Shown here: piece after piece, positions 19,461 through 27,959 of the stretch | Numbering within the stretch: position 1 is the stretch's first letter | Layout: each line of letters starts with the position of its first letter | NCBI RefSeq assembly: GCF_965276875.1 | Contig: NZ_OZ255701.1 | Coordinates: 1,798,001 to 1,862,000 of the forward strand | DNA: 64,000 nt | Direction of reading: 5' to 3' | Source of the DNA: Lichenicoccus sp965276875 | GTDB taxonomy: Bacteria > Pseudomonadota > Alphaproteobacteria > Acetobacterales > Acetobacteraceae | Notes under the pieces: generated by a model | The model's input: the letters and a program-made list of their open reading frames with translations, nothing else | Databases searched by the model: none | Told to the model about the DNA's origin: nothing | Program-made: the position numbers and the translations under genes

Positions 19461-20840
19461 TCAGTCCGCGGCGTCGGACCTGCGCGTTTTCCGCGGCGCC
19501 CCGGCGGTATCGGCCTTGGCGGCATCGGCGAGGGCGGCGGCGATGACCGGTGCCAGCGCCTCGGGATTGCGCAAATTGAGGTCACGCTGCGGGAACGGGA
19601 ATTCAATTCCGGCGCGATGGTAGGATTCCCAAACCAGCAACCGCACGTCGCTCTCGACGTTGGCGGTGCCGTTGCGCGGGTCGCTGATCCAAAAGCGCAG
19701 CTCCAGGTTGACCGAGCTGTCGCCGAAGCCGGCCAGCAGGCAGACCGGCTTGGGGGTTTCGAGCACGCGCTCGACCTCGGCCACTGCTTCCAGCGCCAGC
19801 CGCATCGCCTCGCGTACGTCGGACTGGTAGCCGATGCCGAACGGCACGTGCAGCCGCACCAGGTCGTTCGAGTAGCTCCAGTTGATGACCCGCTGGGTGA
19901 TCAGGTCCTCGTTCGGAATGAGGTATTCGGTGCCGTCGCGGGTGACCACCGAGACGAAGCGGGCGTTCAGCTTGGTAATCCAGCCGTAGGTGCCCTCGAT
20001 CTCGATCACGTCGCCTGGCTTGATCGAGCGGTCCAGTAGCAGGATCACGCCGCTGATCAGGTTGGAGACCACCTTCTGCAGCCCAAAGCCGACACCCACG
20101 CCAATCGCGCCGGAGAACACCGCGAACGCCGTGAGATCGATGCCGACGGCGCTCAGCGCCACCACAACGGCCAGGGTGAGCAGGGTGACGCGGGTGAGCT
20201 TGGCGGCGAGCACCTGCATCGCGGGCGTAATGTCGCGCGACCGGTGCAGCCGGGTCTCGACCCAATGCGAGAGCAGGTTCGCGGCCCAGATCAGCACCAC
20301 CAGCAGCAGCGTGCCCTTGAGCAGCAGCAGCACGCTCAGCCGCAAGGTGCCGACGGTGACTGCCATCTCGTTGAGCAGGCCGGCGGTCGGCCCGACCAGC
20401 CCGGCGATGTTGAGGGCCGCGATGACCCAGGCGGCGATGGCGAACGCCCGCGCCAACCGCGGGCTGCGCACCAGCGCCGAGCTGAGCCGGATGATGATCC
20501 AGGCCAGCGCCAGGCTCTCGAACAGGCGCAGCAATCGGGTCGGCAGACCGTTCGCGGCAAACCCGAGCGCCTCGAACCAAAGCAGCACGAGCAGCAGCAG
20601 CCAGGGGGTCGCGCGGCTGAGCGCCTCGGCGGCGCGGGCCAGCGGCGTGGTGCGCAGACGCGAGACCGTCGACATCGCCAGCCGGATGATGCGCGGGGCC
20701 AGCAGCCGGGTCAGCCCAAGCGCAAGCAGGCCGCCTGCCGCCTGCAGCAGGGTCGACCAGGCGACGACGTTGGCGTGCAGCCAGGCGAGCGCGAAAGCGG
20801 CCTGGGCATGCAGGAAAGCCTTGGCGGCGTGCAGGGTCAT
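19461..20840 (-). CDS. MscS-family mechanosensitive ion channel
   Basis: A 459-residue membrane protein with several N-terminal hydrophobic helices, then the MscS pore and beta domain: VGVGFGLQKVVSNLISGVIL, followed by RSIKPGDVIEIEG and WITKLNARFVSVVTRDG. The soluble vestibule continues to about residue 430. Such channels release solutes on osmotic downshift. It overlaps the upstream glycosyltransferase by four bases (ATGA), so it is the last gene of the rpe / heparinase / glycosyltransferase / mscS operon. Confidence 0.9.
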   Translation of the reverse strand: MTLHAAKAFLHAQAAFALAWLHANVVAWSTLLQAAGGLLALGLTRLLAPRIIRLAMSTVSRLRTTPLARAAEALSRATPWLLLLVLLWFEALGFAANGLPTRLLRLFESLALAWIIIRLSSALVRSPRLARAFAIAAWVIAALNIAGLVGPTAGLLNEMAVTVGTLRLSVLLLLKGTLLLVVLIWAANLLSHWVETRLHRSRDITPAMQVLAAKLTRVTLLTLAVVVALSAVGIDLTAFAVFSGAIGVGVGFGLQKVVSNLISGVILLLDRSIKPGDVIEIEGTYGWITKLNARFVSVVTRDGTEYLIPNEDLITQRVINWSYSNDLVRLHVPFGIGYQSDVREAMRLALEAVAEVERVLETPKPVCLLAGFGDSSVNLELRFWISDPRNGTANVESDVRLLVWESYHRAGIEFPFPQRDLNLRNPEALAPVIAAALADAAKADTAGAPRKTRRSDAAD

Positions 20841-21979
20841 GCGCTGGAGTGTCGTGCCGGCAGCCGCACCGTCAAGGTATCGGTCAGCAACGAGGCCGTC
20901 CTGGCCACGATCCGCGCCTCGTCATAGAGCAGCATCGCCCGCGCCCGGCCGGCCTCGCCCATGCGCGCGCGCAGGGCCGCGTCGCCGGCGAGCGACGCGA
21001 GCGCCGCTGCCAACAGCTGGGGGCTGCCCGGTGGCACCAACAGGCCGGTCTGCCCGTCCTCGACCTGTTCGCGCGGGCCGCTGATATCGCTCGCCACGAC
21101 CGGTAGGCCGGACAGCATCGCCTCGATCACCGACATCGGCAGCCCCTCGAAATGGCTCGGCAGGACGAAGATGTCGGCGGCCGCGAGCAGGGCCGCGATG
21201 TCGTCGCGGTAGCCGAGCCGCCTGAGGCGCGGGCCGAGCCAGGACGCGGTGAAATGTGCCTCGAGATCGTCGCCGTGATCCGAGGGCAGCCGCGACCCCA
21301 CGACCCAGAGTTCGGCGTCGGGCACCGCTGCCATCGCGTCGAGCAGCTCCGGATAGCCCTTGTGTCGCACCAACCGGGAGACGGCGACGATCACGACCTG
21401 CTGCTCGGGCACGCCGAGGTCGCGACGCACTGCGGCCCGCGCGGTCGGATCGGGCCGGAAGACGGCCGGGTTGCGGCCATTGCCGACGGCGACCGGATTC
21501 GGATGGATGCGCAGTCGCCTGGCGTCATCGGCTTCGGCCATCGACACCGTGAAATAGCGATCGGTGATGCGGCCGGCCAGCCACTCCAGCACCAATGCCG
21601 CCACACGGCGCGGGCGCGATCCGGGCTGGTTGAACAGGAAGCCGTGGCAGGTATAGGCGATGATACCGACACCGCAGAGGCGGGCGGCCAAACGGGCGAG
21701 CAGGCCGCTGATCGGCATGTGAGCGTGCACGAGGTCCGGCCGTTCGGCACGGATCAGCCGCAGCAAGGCCAGCAGCGCCCGCGCCTGGGCCAAAAGCGAG
21801 AGACTGCGCGCTAGCGGCAGCGGCACGATGCGGAAGCCCTCGGCGCGCGGCTGCATGAGCAGCGGTCCGTCGGCGCAGACGCCGACCACCTCATGGCCGC
21901 GCGCGCGCAACTCGCGCATCAGCGGCAGCAGGAAATGCGCAAGCGAGAAATCGACGTTGGTGACTTCGAGGATTTTCAC
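20837..21979 (-). CDS. Glycosyltransferase family 4
   Basis: A 380-residue GT-B glycosyltransferase. The N-terminal half shows DFSLAHFLLPLMRELRARGH and RPDLVHAHMPISG; the C-terminal half has the GT4 motifs VSRLVRHKGYPELLDAM, ADIFVLPSHFEGLPMSVIEAM and the E-x7-E-like donor-binding stretch with GPREQVEDGQTGLLVP. It probably transfers a nucleotide-activated sugar onto a lipid- or glycan acceptor at the inner membrane. It overlaps the heparinase-like gene (ATGA) and the mscS-like gene (ATGA). Confidence 0.88.
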   Translation of the reverse strand: MKILEVTNVDFSLAHFLLPLMRELRARGHEVVGVCADGPLLMQPRAEGFRIVPLPLARSLSLLAQARALLALLRLIRAERPDLVHAHMPISGLLARLAARLCGVGIIAYTCHGFLFNQPGSRPRRVAALVLEWLAGRITDRYFTVSMAEADDARRLRIHPNPVAVGNGRNPAVFRPDPTARAAVRRDLGVPEQQVVIVAVSRLVRHKGYPELLDAMAAVPDAELWVVGSRLPSDHGDDLEAHFTASWLGPRLRRLGYRDDIAALLAAADIFVLPSHFEGLPMSVIEAMLSGLPVVASDISGPREQVEDGQTGLLVPPGSPQLLAAALASLAGDAALRARMGEAGRARAMLLYDEARIVARTASLLTDTLTVRLPARHSSA

Positions 21980-23613
21980 TCGTCCGCGCGACTGATCGCC
22001 CAGCGCACGATCTGCGGCTCGCCGGCGGCGTCCGGTTCCGATGTCGCTTGCGGCGGCGTTACCGTCACCGCGATCTGCCGGCTGACCCGTGGTGCGCCGG
22101 CGCCGAGATAGACGCTCTCGTCGATCGAGACCGCCCCACCCTCGATGCGCATCCGCCAGATACCGCCGGAGGCCAGTGTCAGCAGCACGCTGCCAGGCTC
22201 GGGATCGTGCTTTGCGGCCACGTCGGGGTGCAGATGGAAGCGCAGCACGAAGGCCAGCGGTGCGGGTGCCTCGACGAAATCCTCGCCGCGTATGTCCTCC
22301 CCGTTCTCGGCGAGATAAAGCCGGCGGCGCTGCATGGCGCCGAGCATCGGCTTGTAGCCATCATGGCTGAGATCGAGCCAATGCGCGCCGCCGGACTGCT
22401 TGTGCTCGATCTCGACATGCCCCGGGCGCCGGGCAATCCCGCCGGACTCGTTGAACTCCGAGGACGAGCGATCGGCGATTGTGACCACCGAATGCGCCGC
22501 TGTGCTGCGCAGAGCCTGCCGCCAAGCCGGGGTAATGCCGGCGCCGCAATTGACGACCAGTCGCTCGCGCCCGATGGAAAGTTCAAACGACAGGGTGCCG
22601 GCATGGGCGAGCATGTCGTAGCCGGTCGGCGGCGGCGGTCCGGCATCGACAAATAGCAGGCTGCGGCCGGCCTGCAGACGGATGAAGCCACCCTCGGGCA
22701 GGGCTGCCTGCACAGACCGCCCGCGCGCCGCCTGTGCCAGCACCAGGTCGATCAGTGCCGGGGCCTCTTCGTGCGAGCCGTTGAACAGAGCGAGACCGCC
22801 GTCGGTATGACGCAGCGTGCGCAGGGCCGGGGTCATGCGGTCGAGGGCGGCGGCGAGCGCCAAAGGGGCCGCGATCTGACCCGTCTGCATCAGTGCCCGC
22901 ATCTCGGCGAGTTCGCGCAGGGCGGCGAGATGCGCCCCCGGGCTGCGCTCGACATGGCAGCCGTCGAGCAGCACCTGGCGGCCGATCTCGGCGGCGATAT
23001 GGCGCATGTAGCGGGTCAGCAGATGGTTCTGCTCGGGCAGCGCCACCGCGCAGGCGAGCAGGCCCTTATAGGCGACCAGCGCACGGTGATCGTGCGTCGG
23101 GCAGGGCACCAGGGCAGCGAGCGTGCGACCGTCGATCAGCAGCCGCGTCATCAGCCGCTGCTTGAAATGGTCGTCAGCGGAAGCGGCGAAGAAGTCGTAA
23201 TGCGCAAGCCACGCATGCACCCGCGCACCGATCACGTCGGGTGCCCGCGCCAGCGGATCGGCGGCCGGCTGCCCCAGCCAGTCGGCGACCAGGGTGCGAG
23301 CGCGAAGCCGGGCGCCATCGGTGCCCAGCGCCCGCAGGTCGCGCAGCCAGGTGAAGCCATGCGCATGCGCGGCCAGCAAAGGCGCGCCCCCGGTGGCGGC
23401 CTGGCTTTCGCCCGGGACCAGCGGATGCACCAGACCGCGATAAAGCAGTTCGCCCTTCATCAGCCGCGCCCCGAGCGACGGATCCCCTGGCCACAGGTCG
23501 CGGATCGCCTGTTGCGGCGCATCCGGCACCCGGCTCATCCCAAGCGAGCTTGCGAGCCCCGGCAGGCGGGCGATGGAGAGCCGTGCATCAAGCGTCCAAC
23601 GCCGCATGTCCAT
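21976..23613 (-). CDS. Heparinase II/III-family protein
   Basis: A 545-residue protein of the heparinase II/III family, with an alpha-helical toroid N-terminal part (about residues 30-300) and a beta-sandwich C-terminal part (FELSIGRERLVVNCGAG, HSVVTIADRSSSEF, HLDLSHDGY-like). In alphaproteobacteria this member stands in conserved housekeeping order near rsmB and its true substrate is unknown. The start is ATG 23613, sharing a base with the rpe stop (TGATG). The frame stays open upstream through rpe, but that portion is antisense-like and not protein. Confidence 0.85.
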   Translation of the reverse strand: MDMRRWTLDARLSIARLPGLASSLGMSRVPDAPQQAIRDLWPGDPSLGARLMKGELLYRGLVHPLVPGESQAATGGAPLLAAHAHGFTWLRDLRALGTDGARLRARTLVADWLGQPAADPLARAPDVIGARVHAWLAHYDFFAASADDHFKQRLMTRLLIDGRTLAALVPCPTHDHRALVAYKGLLACAVALPEQNHLLTRYMRHIAAEIGRQVLLDGCHVERSPGAHLAALRELAEMRALMQTGQIAAPLALAAALDRMTPALRTLRHTDGGLALFNGSHEEAPALIDLVLAQAARGRSVQAALPEGGFIRLQAGRSLLFVDAGPPPPTGYDMLAHAGTLSFELSIGRERLVVNCGAGITPAWRQALRSTAAHSVVTIADRSSSEFNESGGIARRPGHVEIEHKQSGGAHWLDLSHDGYKPMLGAMQRRRLYLAENGEDIRGEDFVEAPAPLAFVLRFHLHPDVAAKHDPEPGSVLLTLASGGIWRMRIEGGAVSIDESVYLGAGAPRVSRQIAVTVTPPQATSEPDAAGEPQIVRWAISRADE

Positions 23614-24293
23614 CAGCCGGCTCCGGCGCGCAGTGACGCGATCGCATGACCATAATCGGGTGCTGCAAAGATCGAGGTGCCGCCGATCATCACCGTCGCG
23701 CCGGCGTCGATGCAGCGACGCGCGGTGAGGGAGTCGATCCCGCCATCGACCCCGATCGGACTGTCGCGGCCACGCTCCGTCAGCATGGCCCGGATCCGGG
23801 CGATCTTCGGCAGCATGGTCTCGATGAATTTCTGGCCGCCGAAGCCGGGATTGACGGTCATCACCAGCACCATGTCGGCGATTTCGAGCACCTCGGCAAT
23901 TGCCTCGACGGGCGTCGCCGGATTGATCGCGATGCCGGCCGCGACACCAAGCGATTTCACCGTCTGCAGCGACCGGTGGGTATGCGGGCCGGCCTCGATG
24001 TGCAGGTGGATATGCTGCGCGCCGGCCTCGGCGAAGGCGGCGAGGTAGGGGTCGACCGGCGCGATCATCAGATGCACGTCGAACGGCAGCGTCGTGCGCG
24101 GCCGCAACGCCCGTAACAGTTGCGGACCGAAGGAGAGATTGGGGACGAAGTGCCCGTCCATGATGTCCAGATGCAGCCAGTCGGCGCCGCCGACCTCGAT
24201 GGCCGCCACTTCCTCGGCCGCGCGCGAGAAGTCCGCCGCCAGCAGGCTCGGGGCCACGATGATGCCGGATCGATCCGGAGGCGCGGATGTCAT
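23613..24293 (-). CDS. rpe: Ribulose-phosphate 3-epimerase
   Basis: TIM-barrel enzyme interconverting ribulose-5-phosphate and xylulose-5-phosphate in the pentose phosphate and Calvin cycles. The 226-residue protein has APSLLAADF, HLDIMDGHFVPNLSFGP (metal-binding His and Asp), DVHLMI, MTVNPGFGGQKF and the phosphate-binding VDGGI with MIGGTSIF. The start is ATG 24293; the frame is open further upstream but unlike the family. It heads the rpe / heparinase / glycosyltransferase / mscS overlapping operon. Confidence 0.95.
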   Translation of the reverse strand: MTSAPPDRSGIIVAPSLLAADFSRAAEEVAAIEVGGADWLHLDIMDGHFVPNLSFGPQLLRALRPRTTLPFDVHLMIAPVDPYLAAFAEAGAQHIHLHIEAGPHTHRSLQTVKSLGVAAGIAINPATPVEAIAEVLEIADMVLVMTVNPGFGGQKFIETMLPKIARIRAMLTERGRDSPIGVDGGIDSLTARRCIDAGATVMIGGTSIFAAPDYGHAIASLRAGAG

Positions 24294-24463
24294 GACGCCA
24301 TTCGACACAACAGGCTCCGGAGGCGCAAGGGTCGGGGTGCACGGCTTGCCGCAGTTTGGCGAGTCTGATGGCCGCCACCAGATCCTGACGTTGATGATCC
24401 GAGGATTTCGCCCCTGTGATCGACACTGGAGAAGACGCCCTAGAACGGTGTCGGGGGGATCCT

Positions 24464-24982
24464 CTACCTGCCACGCACCCGTCGGCCCAGGCATCCGACA
24501 GCGATCTTCATGACGTCCGCCTCGTGCAGGAGCATGAGTTTGGGAATGACTGAGTTCACGAGCACGAACTGAAGTTGAGCCCGCTCGTATGTGATCTCTG
24601 CGATCGGGTCGTAGTCAGCCGTTTCGCGTTCCTCAAGTCCCTGAACGAACGCTTGAGCGATGCTGCGCAGATCATCGCCGGCGTTCGAATCTTGCCTGGT
24701 CAACGCCTTGCAAACTGTCTTGACCTCGTTATGCCCAAAGGAGCGGTAGATGTCCCGATAGTCCGGGGTTCCCCGGAGGGCCTTGCCAACGAGGCGGTCG
24801 GTGACTCTCTCAAGTATCGAGTGGAAGAGCGCGTAGTAGGTAGTCGAGATGGAGCGGCGCAAATCTCCCTCCGACGGTAGTGTCCAGCTCACATCTCGAC
24901 TTAACGGACCCTTCGGCTGCGGCACTGGGGTCCAGCCAAGCAAACGCTTGCTCGTCTCAAGCAAAGCCGGGCCGTGGATCAT
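24464..24982 (-). CDS. HEPN-domain-like protein, second gene of a two-gene module
   Basis: A 172-residue helical protein that looks like a HEPN domain: LRRSISTTYYALFHSILERV (residues 41-60) matches the first long helix of that fold, and a later YRSFGHNEVKTVC (79-91) matches the RxxxH region of the related alphaproteobacterial group. The spacing is R-x3-H, not the R-x4-6-H of proven HEPN RNases, so RNase activity is doubtful. It lies 15 bases after a small unknown gene. Its codons are richer in A+T than the flanking rpe and rsmB, suggesting acquisition. Toxin-antitoxin, defence or regulatory roles are all possible. Confidence 0.6.
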   Translation of the reverse strand: MIHGPALLETSKRLLGWTPVPQPKGPLSRDVSWTLPSEGDLRRSISTTYYALFHSILERVTDRLVGKALRGTPDYRDIYRSFGHNEVKTVCKALTRQDSNAGDDLRSIAQAFVQGLEERETADYDPIAEITYERAQLQFVLVNSVIPKLMLLHEADVMKIAVGCLGRRVRGR

Positions 24983-24997
24983 GAGAAGGCGGCCGCT

Positions 24998-25282
24998 CTA
25001 CCGAGCCGGCTGGAGGGTGATGTTTACGTAGGGATAGTCCTCGATTCCAATGGCAACGAGCTGGTCCCGGATCGAACGGCCAACCTTCATTTCCATGTCA
25101 ACCTGGGCTTCGGGCGACAGATCTTTCCTTTGGACAATCGTGTAGAAATAGGCTCGGTCCCCCGTCCCATCGAGCCGCTTCTCGACGACGACGTCGTCGG
25201 GGCTGACACCCTCGCCAATAGACTCCATCGCCTGGATGGCAACATTCCTGGGATCGACTGCCTCGTTAAATATGGAGCCCAT
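24998..25282 (-). CDS. Small unknown protein paired with a HEPN-like gene
   Basis: A 94-residue acidic protein, MGSIFNEAVDPRNVAIQAME... ending VNITLQPAR; no membrane segment, no motif I recognise. It stands first in a two-gene unit with the HEPN-like gene 15 bases downstream, a layout typical of HEPN modules whose partner acts as antitoxin or regulator, but it is not a MNT nucleotidyltransferase (no GSxxxG). A longer frame begins at ATG 25435, overlapping the rsmB stop as ATGA; its first 51 residues look non-coding, so I chose ATG 25282. The true start is open. Confidence 0.5.
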   Translation of the reverse strand: MGSIFNEAVDPRNVAIQAMESIGEGVSPDDVVVEKRLDGTGDRAYFYTIVQRKDLSPEAQVDMEMKVGRSIRDQLVAIGIEDYPYVNITLQPAR

Positions 25283-25431
25283 ATCGAAGTTTTTGAGTGC
25301 ACTCCGGTCCTCTGTCAAGCAAACACCCGTGCCCCATACCTTCTCGTTGCGAGTGCCTGCTTCTCCAAAGCTGGCAACTTCCCTGTCCTGCGTCCTGATC
25401 CCACCCGGAGCCGTCGCGCGGCGCAATCGTT

Positions 25432-26718
25432 TCATGATTTAAGCAATCGCGCGGCGAAGAACCCGTCCATGCCGCCCTGCTCCGACCACAGGCCGGGATG
25501 CGTGCGCAGCCAGCCATCCGCCGTGCGCGCCTCTGGCAGCACGGCAAGCTCCGCGGCACTGAACGGCGCTGGCCGCAGACCCAACTCCGAGCCGCTGAAC
25601 AGTCCCGCAACCAGGGCGGCATTGATGCGGTCCTCACCTTCCTCGCGCTGCATCGAGCAGACCGCGTACAGCAGCCGGCCGCCCGGTCGCAGCATGGCGG
25701 CCGCGGCGGCGATCAGCCGATCCTGGGCGGCGAGCAGCGGCGGCAGGTCAGAGGCGCTGCGCGTGTGCCGCACATCGGGGTGCCGCCGGATCGTGCCGGT
25801 GGCGCTGCACGGCGCATCGAGCAGCACCGCATCGAACAAAGCGGTGGGTCGCCATGTGGTGGCGTCAGCCTCGATCACCGTCGCCGGCAGGCGCAGCCGC
25901 TCAAGGTTCTGCCGTAGCCGCGCCAGCCGTGCTGGATCGCGGTCGACGGCCGTGACCTGCGCACCGCTGGCGGCGAGCTGCGCGGTCTTGCCACCGGGAG
26001 CGGCGCAGAGATCGACGATGCGCTCTCCCGGCCGCGGCGCCAGCAGCCGCACCGGCAGCGTCGCGGCGGCGTCCTGCACCCAGAACGCGCCCGCTTCGTA
26101 GCCGGGGAGTTCGACGACGCGGGTCCCCGCCGGCAGTCGCACGCTGCCGTTGGCCAGCCGCACGCCGCCTTGGGGGATCGGCGCTCCCTCGCGCAGCGTG
26201 AGATCCAGCGGTGCCTCGTGGCGCAGCGCCTCCGCGACTGGCCGCGCCTGGCGGCCCCACGAAGCCCATAGCCAGGCCGGCACGTCCAGCCTGGCCTGGT
26301 CCAGGCCGTCGAGGGCGGCGACACCGGTGTCTGCCACCCTTCGCAGCACCGCGTTGACCAGCCCGCTAAAGGCCGCGAGCCGGCGCGCCCTGGCGAGGTC
26401 GACGATGGTGCCGACAGCCGCATGCGCCGGCGTCTGCAGGAACAGCACTTGCGCCGCACCGAGCAGCAGCAACAGCTGCACCTCCTGCGGCGGCGTCCTG
26501 CTCAGCCACGGCCGCAGCACCGCGTCGAGCGTGCCCAGGCGCCGCAGCACCGTCGCCGCCAGCCGGTGCGCCGCCGCGCGGTCGCGCGCCGGCACCGCCG
26601 CATCCGCACGTTCCAGCGCATCCTCCAGGCTGCCGCGTCGGTGCAGAACCACGACCAGGATGTCATAGGCGATCTCGCGGGTCGGATCGGCGCCGGGGCG
26701 ATGCTGACGAGCCGGCAC
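25432..26718 (-). CDS. rsmB: 16S rRNA m5C967 methyltransferase RsmB family
   Basis: A 428-residue SAM-dependent RNA cytosine-5 methyltransferase. The N-terminal NusB-like helical domain (TREIAYDILVVVL, GTIVDLARARRLAAFSGLVN) is followed by the catalytic domain with SAM motif LCAAPGGKTAQLA, DAPCSATGTIRRHPD (general-base cysteine) and VCSMQREEGEDR (catalytic cysteine). The length fits the Fmu/RsmB family. Start uncertain: GTG 26718 with AGGA at -9 is used; GTG 26739 and 26748 are alternatives. Divergent from the orphan gene at 26862. Confidence 0.9.
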   Translation of the reverse strand: MPARQHRPGADPTREIAYDILVVVLHRRGSLEDALERADAAVPARDRAAAHRLAATVLRRLGTLDAVLRPWLSRTPPQEVQLLLLLGAAQVLFLQTPAHAAVGTIVDLARARRLAAFSGLVNAVLRRVADTGVAALDGLDQARLDVPAWLWASWGRQARPVAEALRHEAPLDLTLREGAPIPQGGVRLANGSVRLPAGTRVVELPGYEAGAFWVQDAAATLPVRLLAPRPGERIVDLCAAPGGKTAQLAASGAQVTAVDRDPARLARLRQNLERLRLPATVIEADATTWRPTALFDAVLLDAPCSATGTIRRHPDVRHTRSASDLPPLLAAQDRLIAAAAAMLRPGGRLLYAVCSMQREEGEDRINAALVAGLFSGSELGLRPAPFSAAELAVLPEARTADGWLRTHPGLWSEQGGMDGFFAARLLKS

Positions 26719-26861
26719 GGTCTTCCTGTATGTTGACACTCTGTTCACGTTTTCCCGGTAAGCTCGGATCAGAAGGATGCACGAGCAGATCGCACGTGCC
26801 CCGGCCGCGGACCAGGGGACGCAGGCCGCAATCCCTCTATTGGTGTGGGGGAGGTTTACCG

Positions 26862-27959
26862 ATGGCTGCGTCGCCGCCTGTGAGCATCGAATGGAGTCAT
26901 GCGCGCGAGGCACAGCTGCCGGCTGCGCGCTGCGTGTCGCTGCCATTCACTGCGCCGGCGCTGACCAGCATGCGTGTGCGACGGGCGCCGCAGGGCGGAC
27001 TCGAAATGCTGCTGATAAATCCCGCCGGCGGCCGCGGCGTCTATATCGCACGCTGGTCGGCGCTGCGGGCCTTCGCCGCACCCAGCTTGCACGACATCCT
27101 GCTCGCGGAACGGATCGCCGCCGCGATCGCCGCTGGTGCCGCGCTGTCGCCGGCCATCATCCGCGATGCCGCCTTCGCGGTCGCGACCGCTGGTCACGCC
27201 GGCCGGCGCCTGGCCAAGATCGCCGATGAAACCCATGCCGCCCGGCAACTCGGGCTGCGCCGGATGCGCGCCCACCTGCTGCTCGAACTCGCCCGCCACC
27301 ACGATCTTCCCGGCAGCCATTCCGCCCTCAACGACCCCTGGTCGACGCAGCCGCAGGAAGAGAGCGGCTGGCTTGCCGCGGCGCCGGCGCTGCTGGCGCC
27401 CAAGCTGCACCTGCCGGCCGGCGAGCTCGCCGATGCCATGCTCGCCATCGCCAGGCTGGCCTTGCCGATCGGTGCCGGTCCACGTGCCGAGGCGGCTTAT
27501 TTCCCCCGCGTGCTGCGATTGCTTTGCAAGGCCCGGGTCTGCAAGGAACAAGGGGGCAGCGGCGCCATCGACGACGCCATGCATAATCGCCATGTCGAGG
27601 CGAACGCGGCGTTGCGCCAGGCGCGCGCGGTACTCGCCAGGCCGGCCGCCCTGGTTGCCGCCTGGCGCGAGGACGCGGCCAAAGTGCGCCCGCTTCTCGA
27701 GCAGCCGGACTGGCTGCTCGATGGCTGGGACCGGCTCTGCCTGCTCGATCCCGAAGCGACCGAGGCCGCCGCTCTGTTGCAGATGCTGCTTTATGACGGC
27801 GACAACGACAAGACCGTCCGAAGGGTCGAACTGGACGCGGCGGCACCGATGGCGCTTAACGCTGCCGCTGCCTGCTTCGAGTTGCAGTCCCGCAACGAGG
27901 CGATCCGCATGCGCGAGTTGCAGTTGCACGACCCCGACCAGGCCGATCTCGATGATTGA
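26862..27959 (+). CDS. Unknown protein, first of an overlapping pair
   Basis: A 365-residue soluble protein rich in Ala, Leu and Arg, mostly helical by composition, without signal peptide or membrane segment. I recognise no family. A helical region around residues 70-120 (RIAAAIAAGAALSPAIIRDA) and a long helix-rich centre are visible. The start at ATG 26862 is 143 bases from the divergent rsmB. Its last 8 bases overlap the start of the next gene, so the two are translated together. A plausible guess is a pair of helical partner proteins; nothing in the sequence shows the function. Confidence 0.7.
   Translation: MAASPPVSIEWSHAREAQLPAARCVSLPFTAPALTSMRVRRAPQGGLEMLLINPAGGRGVYIARWSALRAFAAPSLHDILLAERIAAAIAAGAALSPAIIRDAAFAVATAGHAGRRLAKIADETHAARQLGLRRMRAHLLLELARHHDLPGSHSALNDPWSTQPQEESGWLAAAPALLAPKLHLPAGELADAMLAIARLALPIGAGPRAEAAYFPRVLRLLCKARVCKEQGGSGAIDDAMHNRHVEANAALRQARAVLARPAALVAAWREDAAKVRPLLEQPDWLLDGWDRLCLLDPEATEAAALLQMLLYDGDNDKTVRRVELDAAAPMALNAAAACFELQSRNEAIRMRELQLHDPDQADLDD

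Noticed and set aside
23614..24474. N-terminal extension of the heparinase-like gene.
   Set aside because: The extra frame lies inside rpe and has no homology; the TGATG junction at 23613 marks the true start.
25283..25435. Longer form of the small HEPN-partner gene starting at ATG 25435, overlapping the rsmB stop as ATGA.
   Set aside because: The added 51 residues look non-coding; the overlap is suggestive, however, so it is mentioned as an alternative start.
26733..26764. Promoter TTGACA (26733) with TAAGCT (26759) before the orphan pair.
   Set aside because: The spacing of 20 bases is outside the normal range, and the stretch also overlaps the possible rsmB starts.
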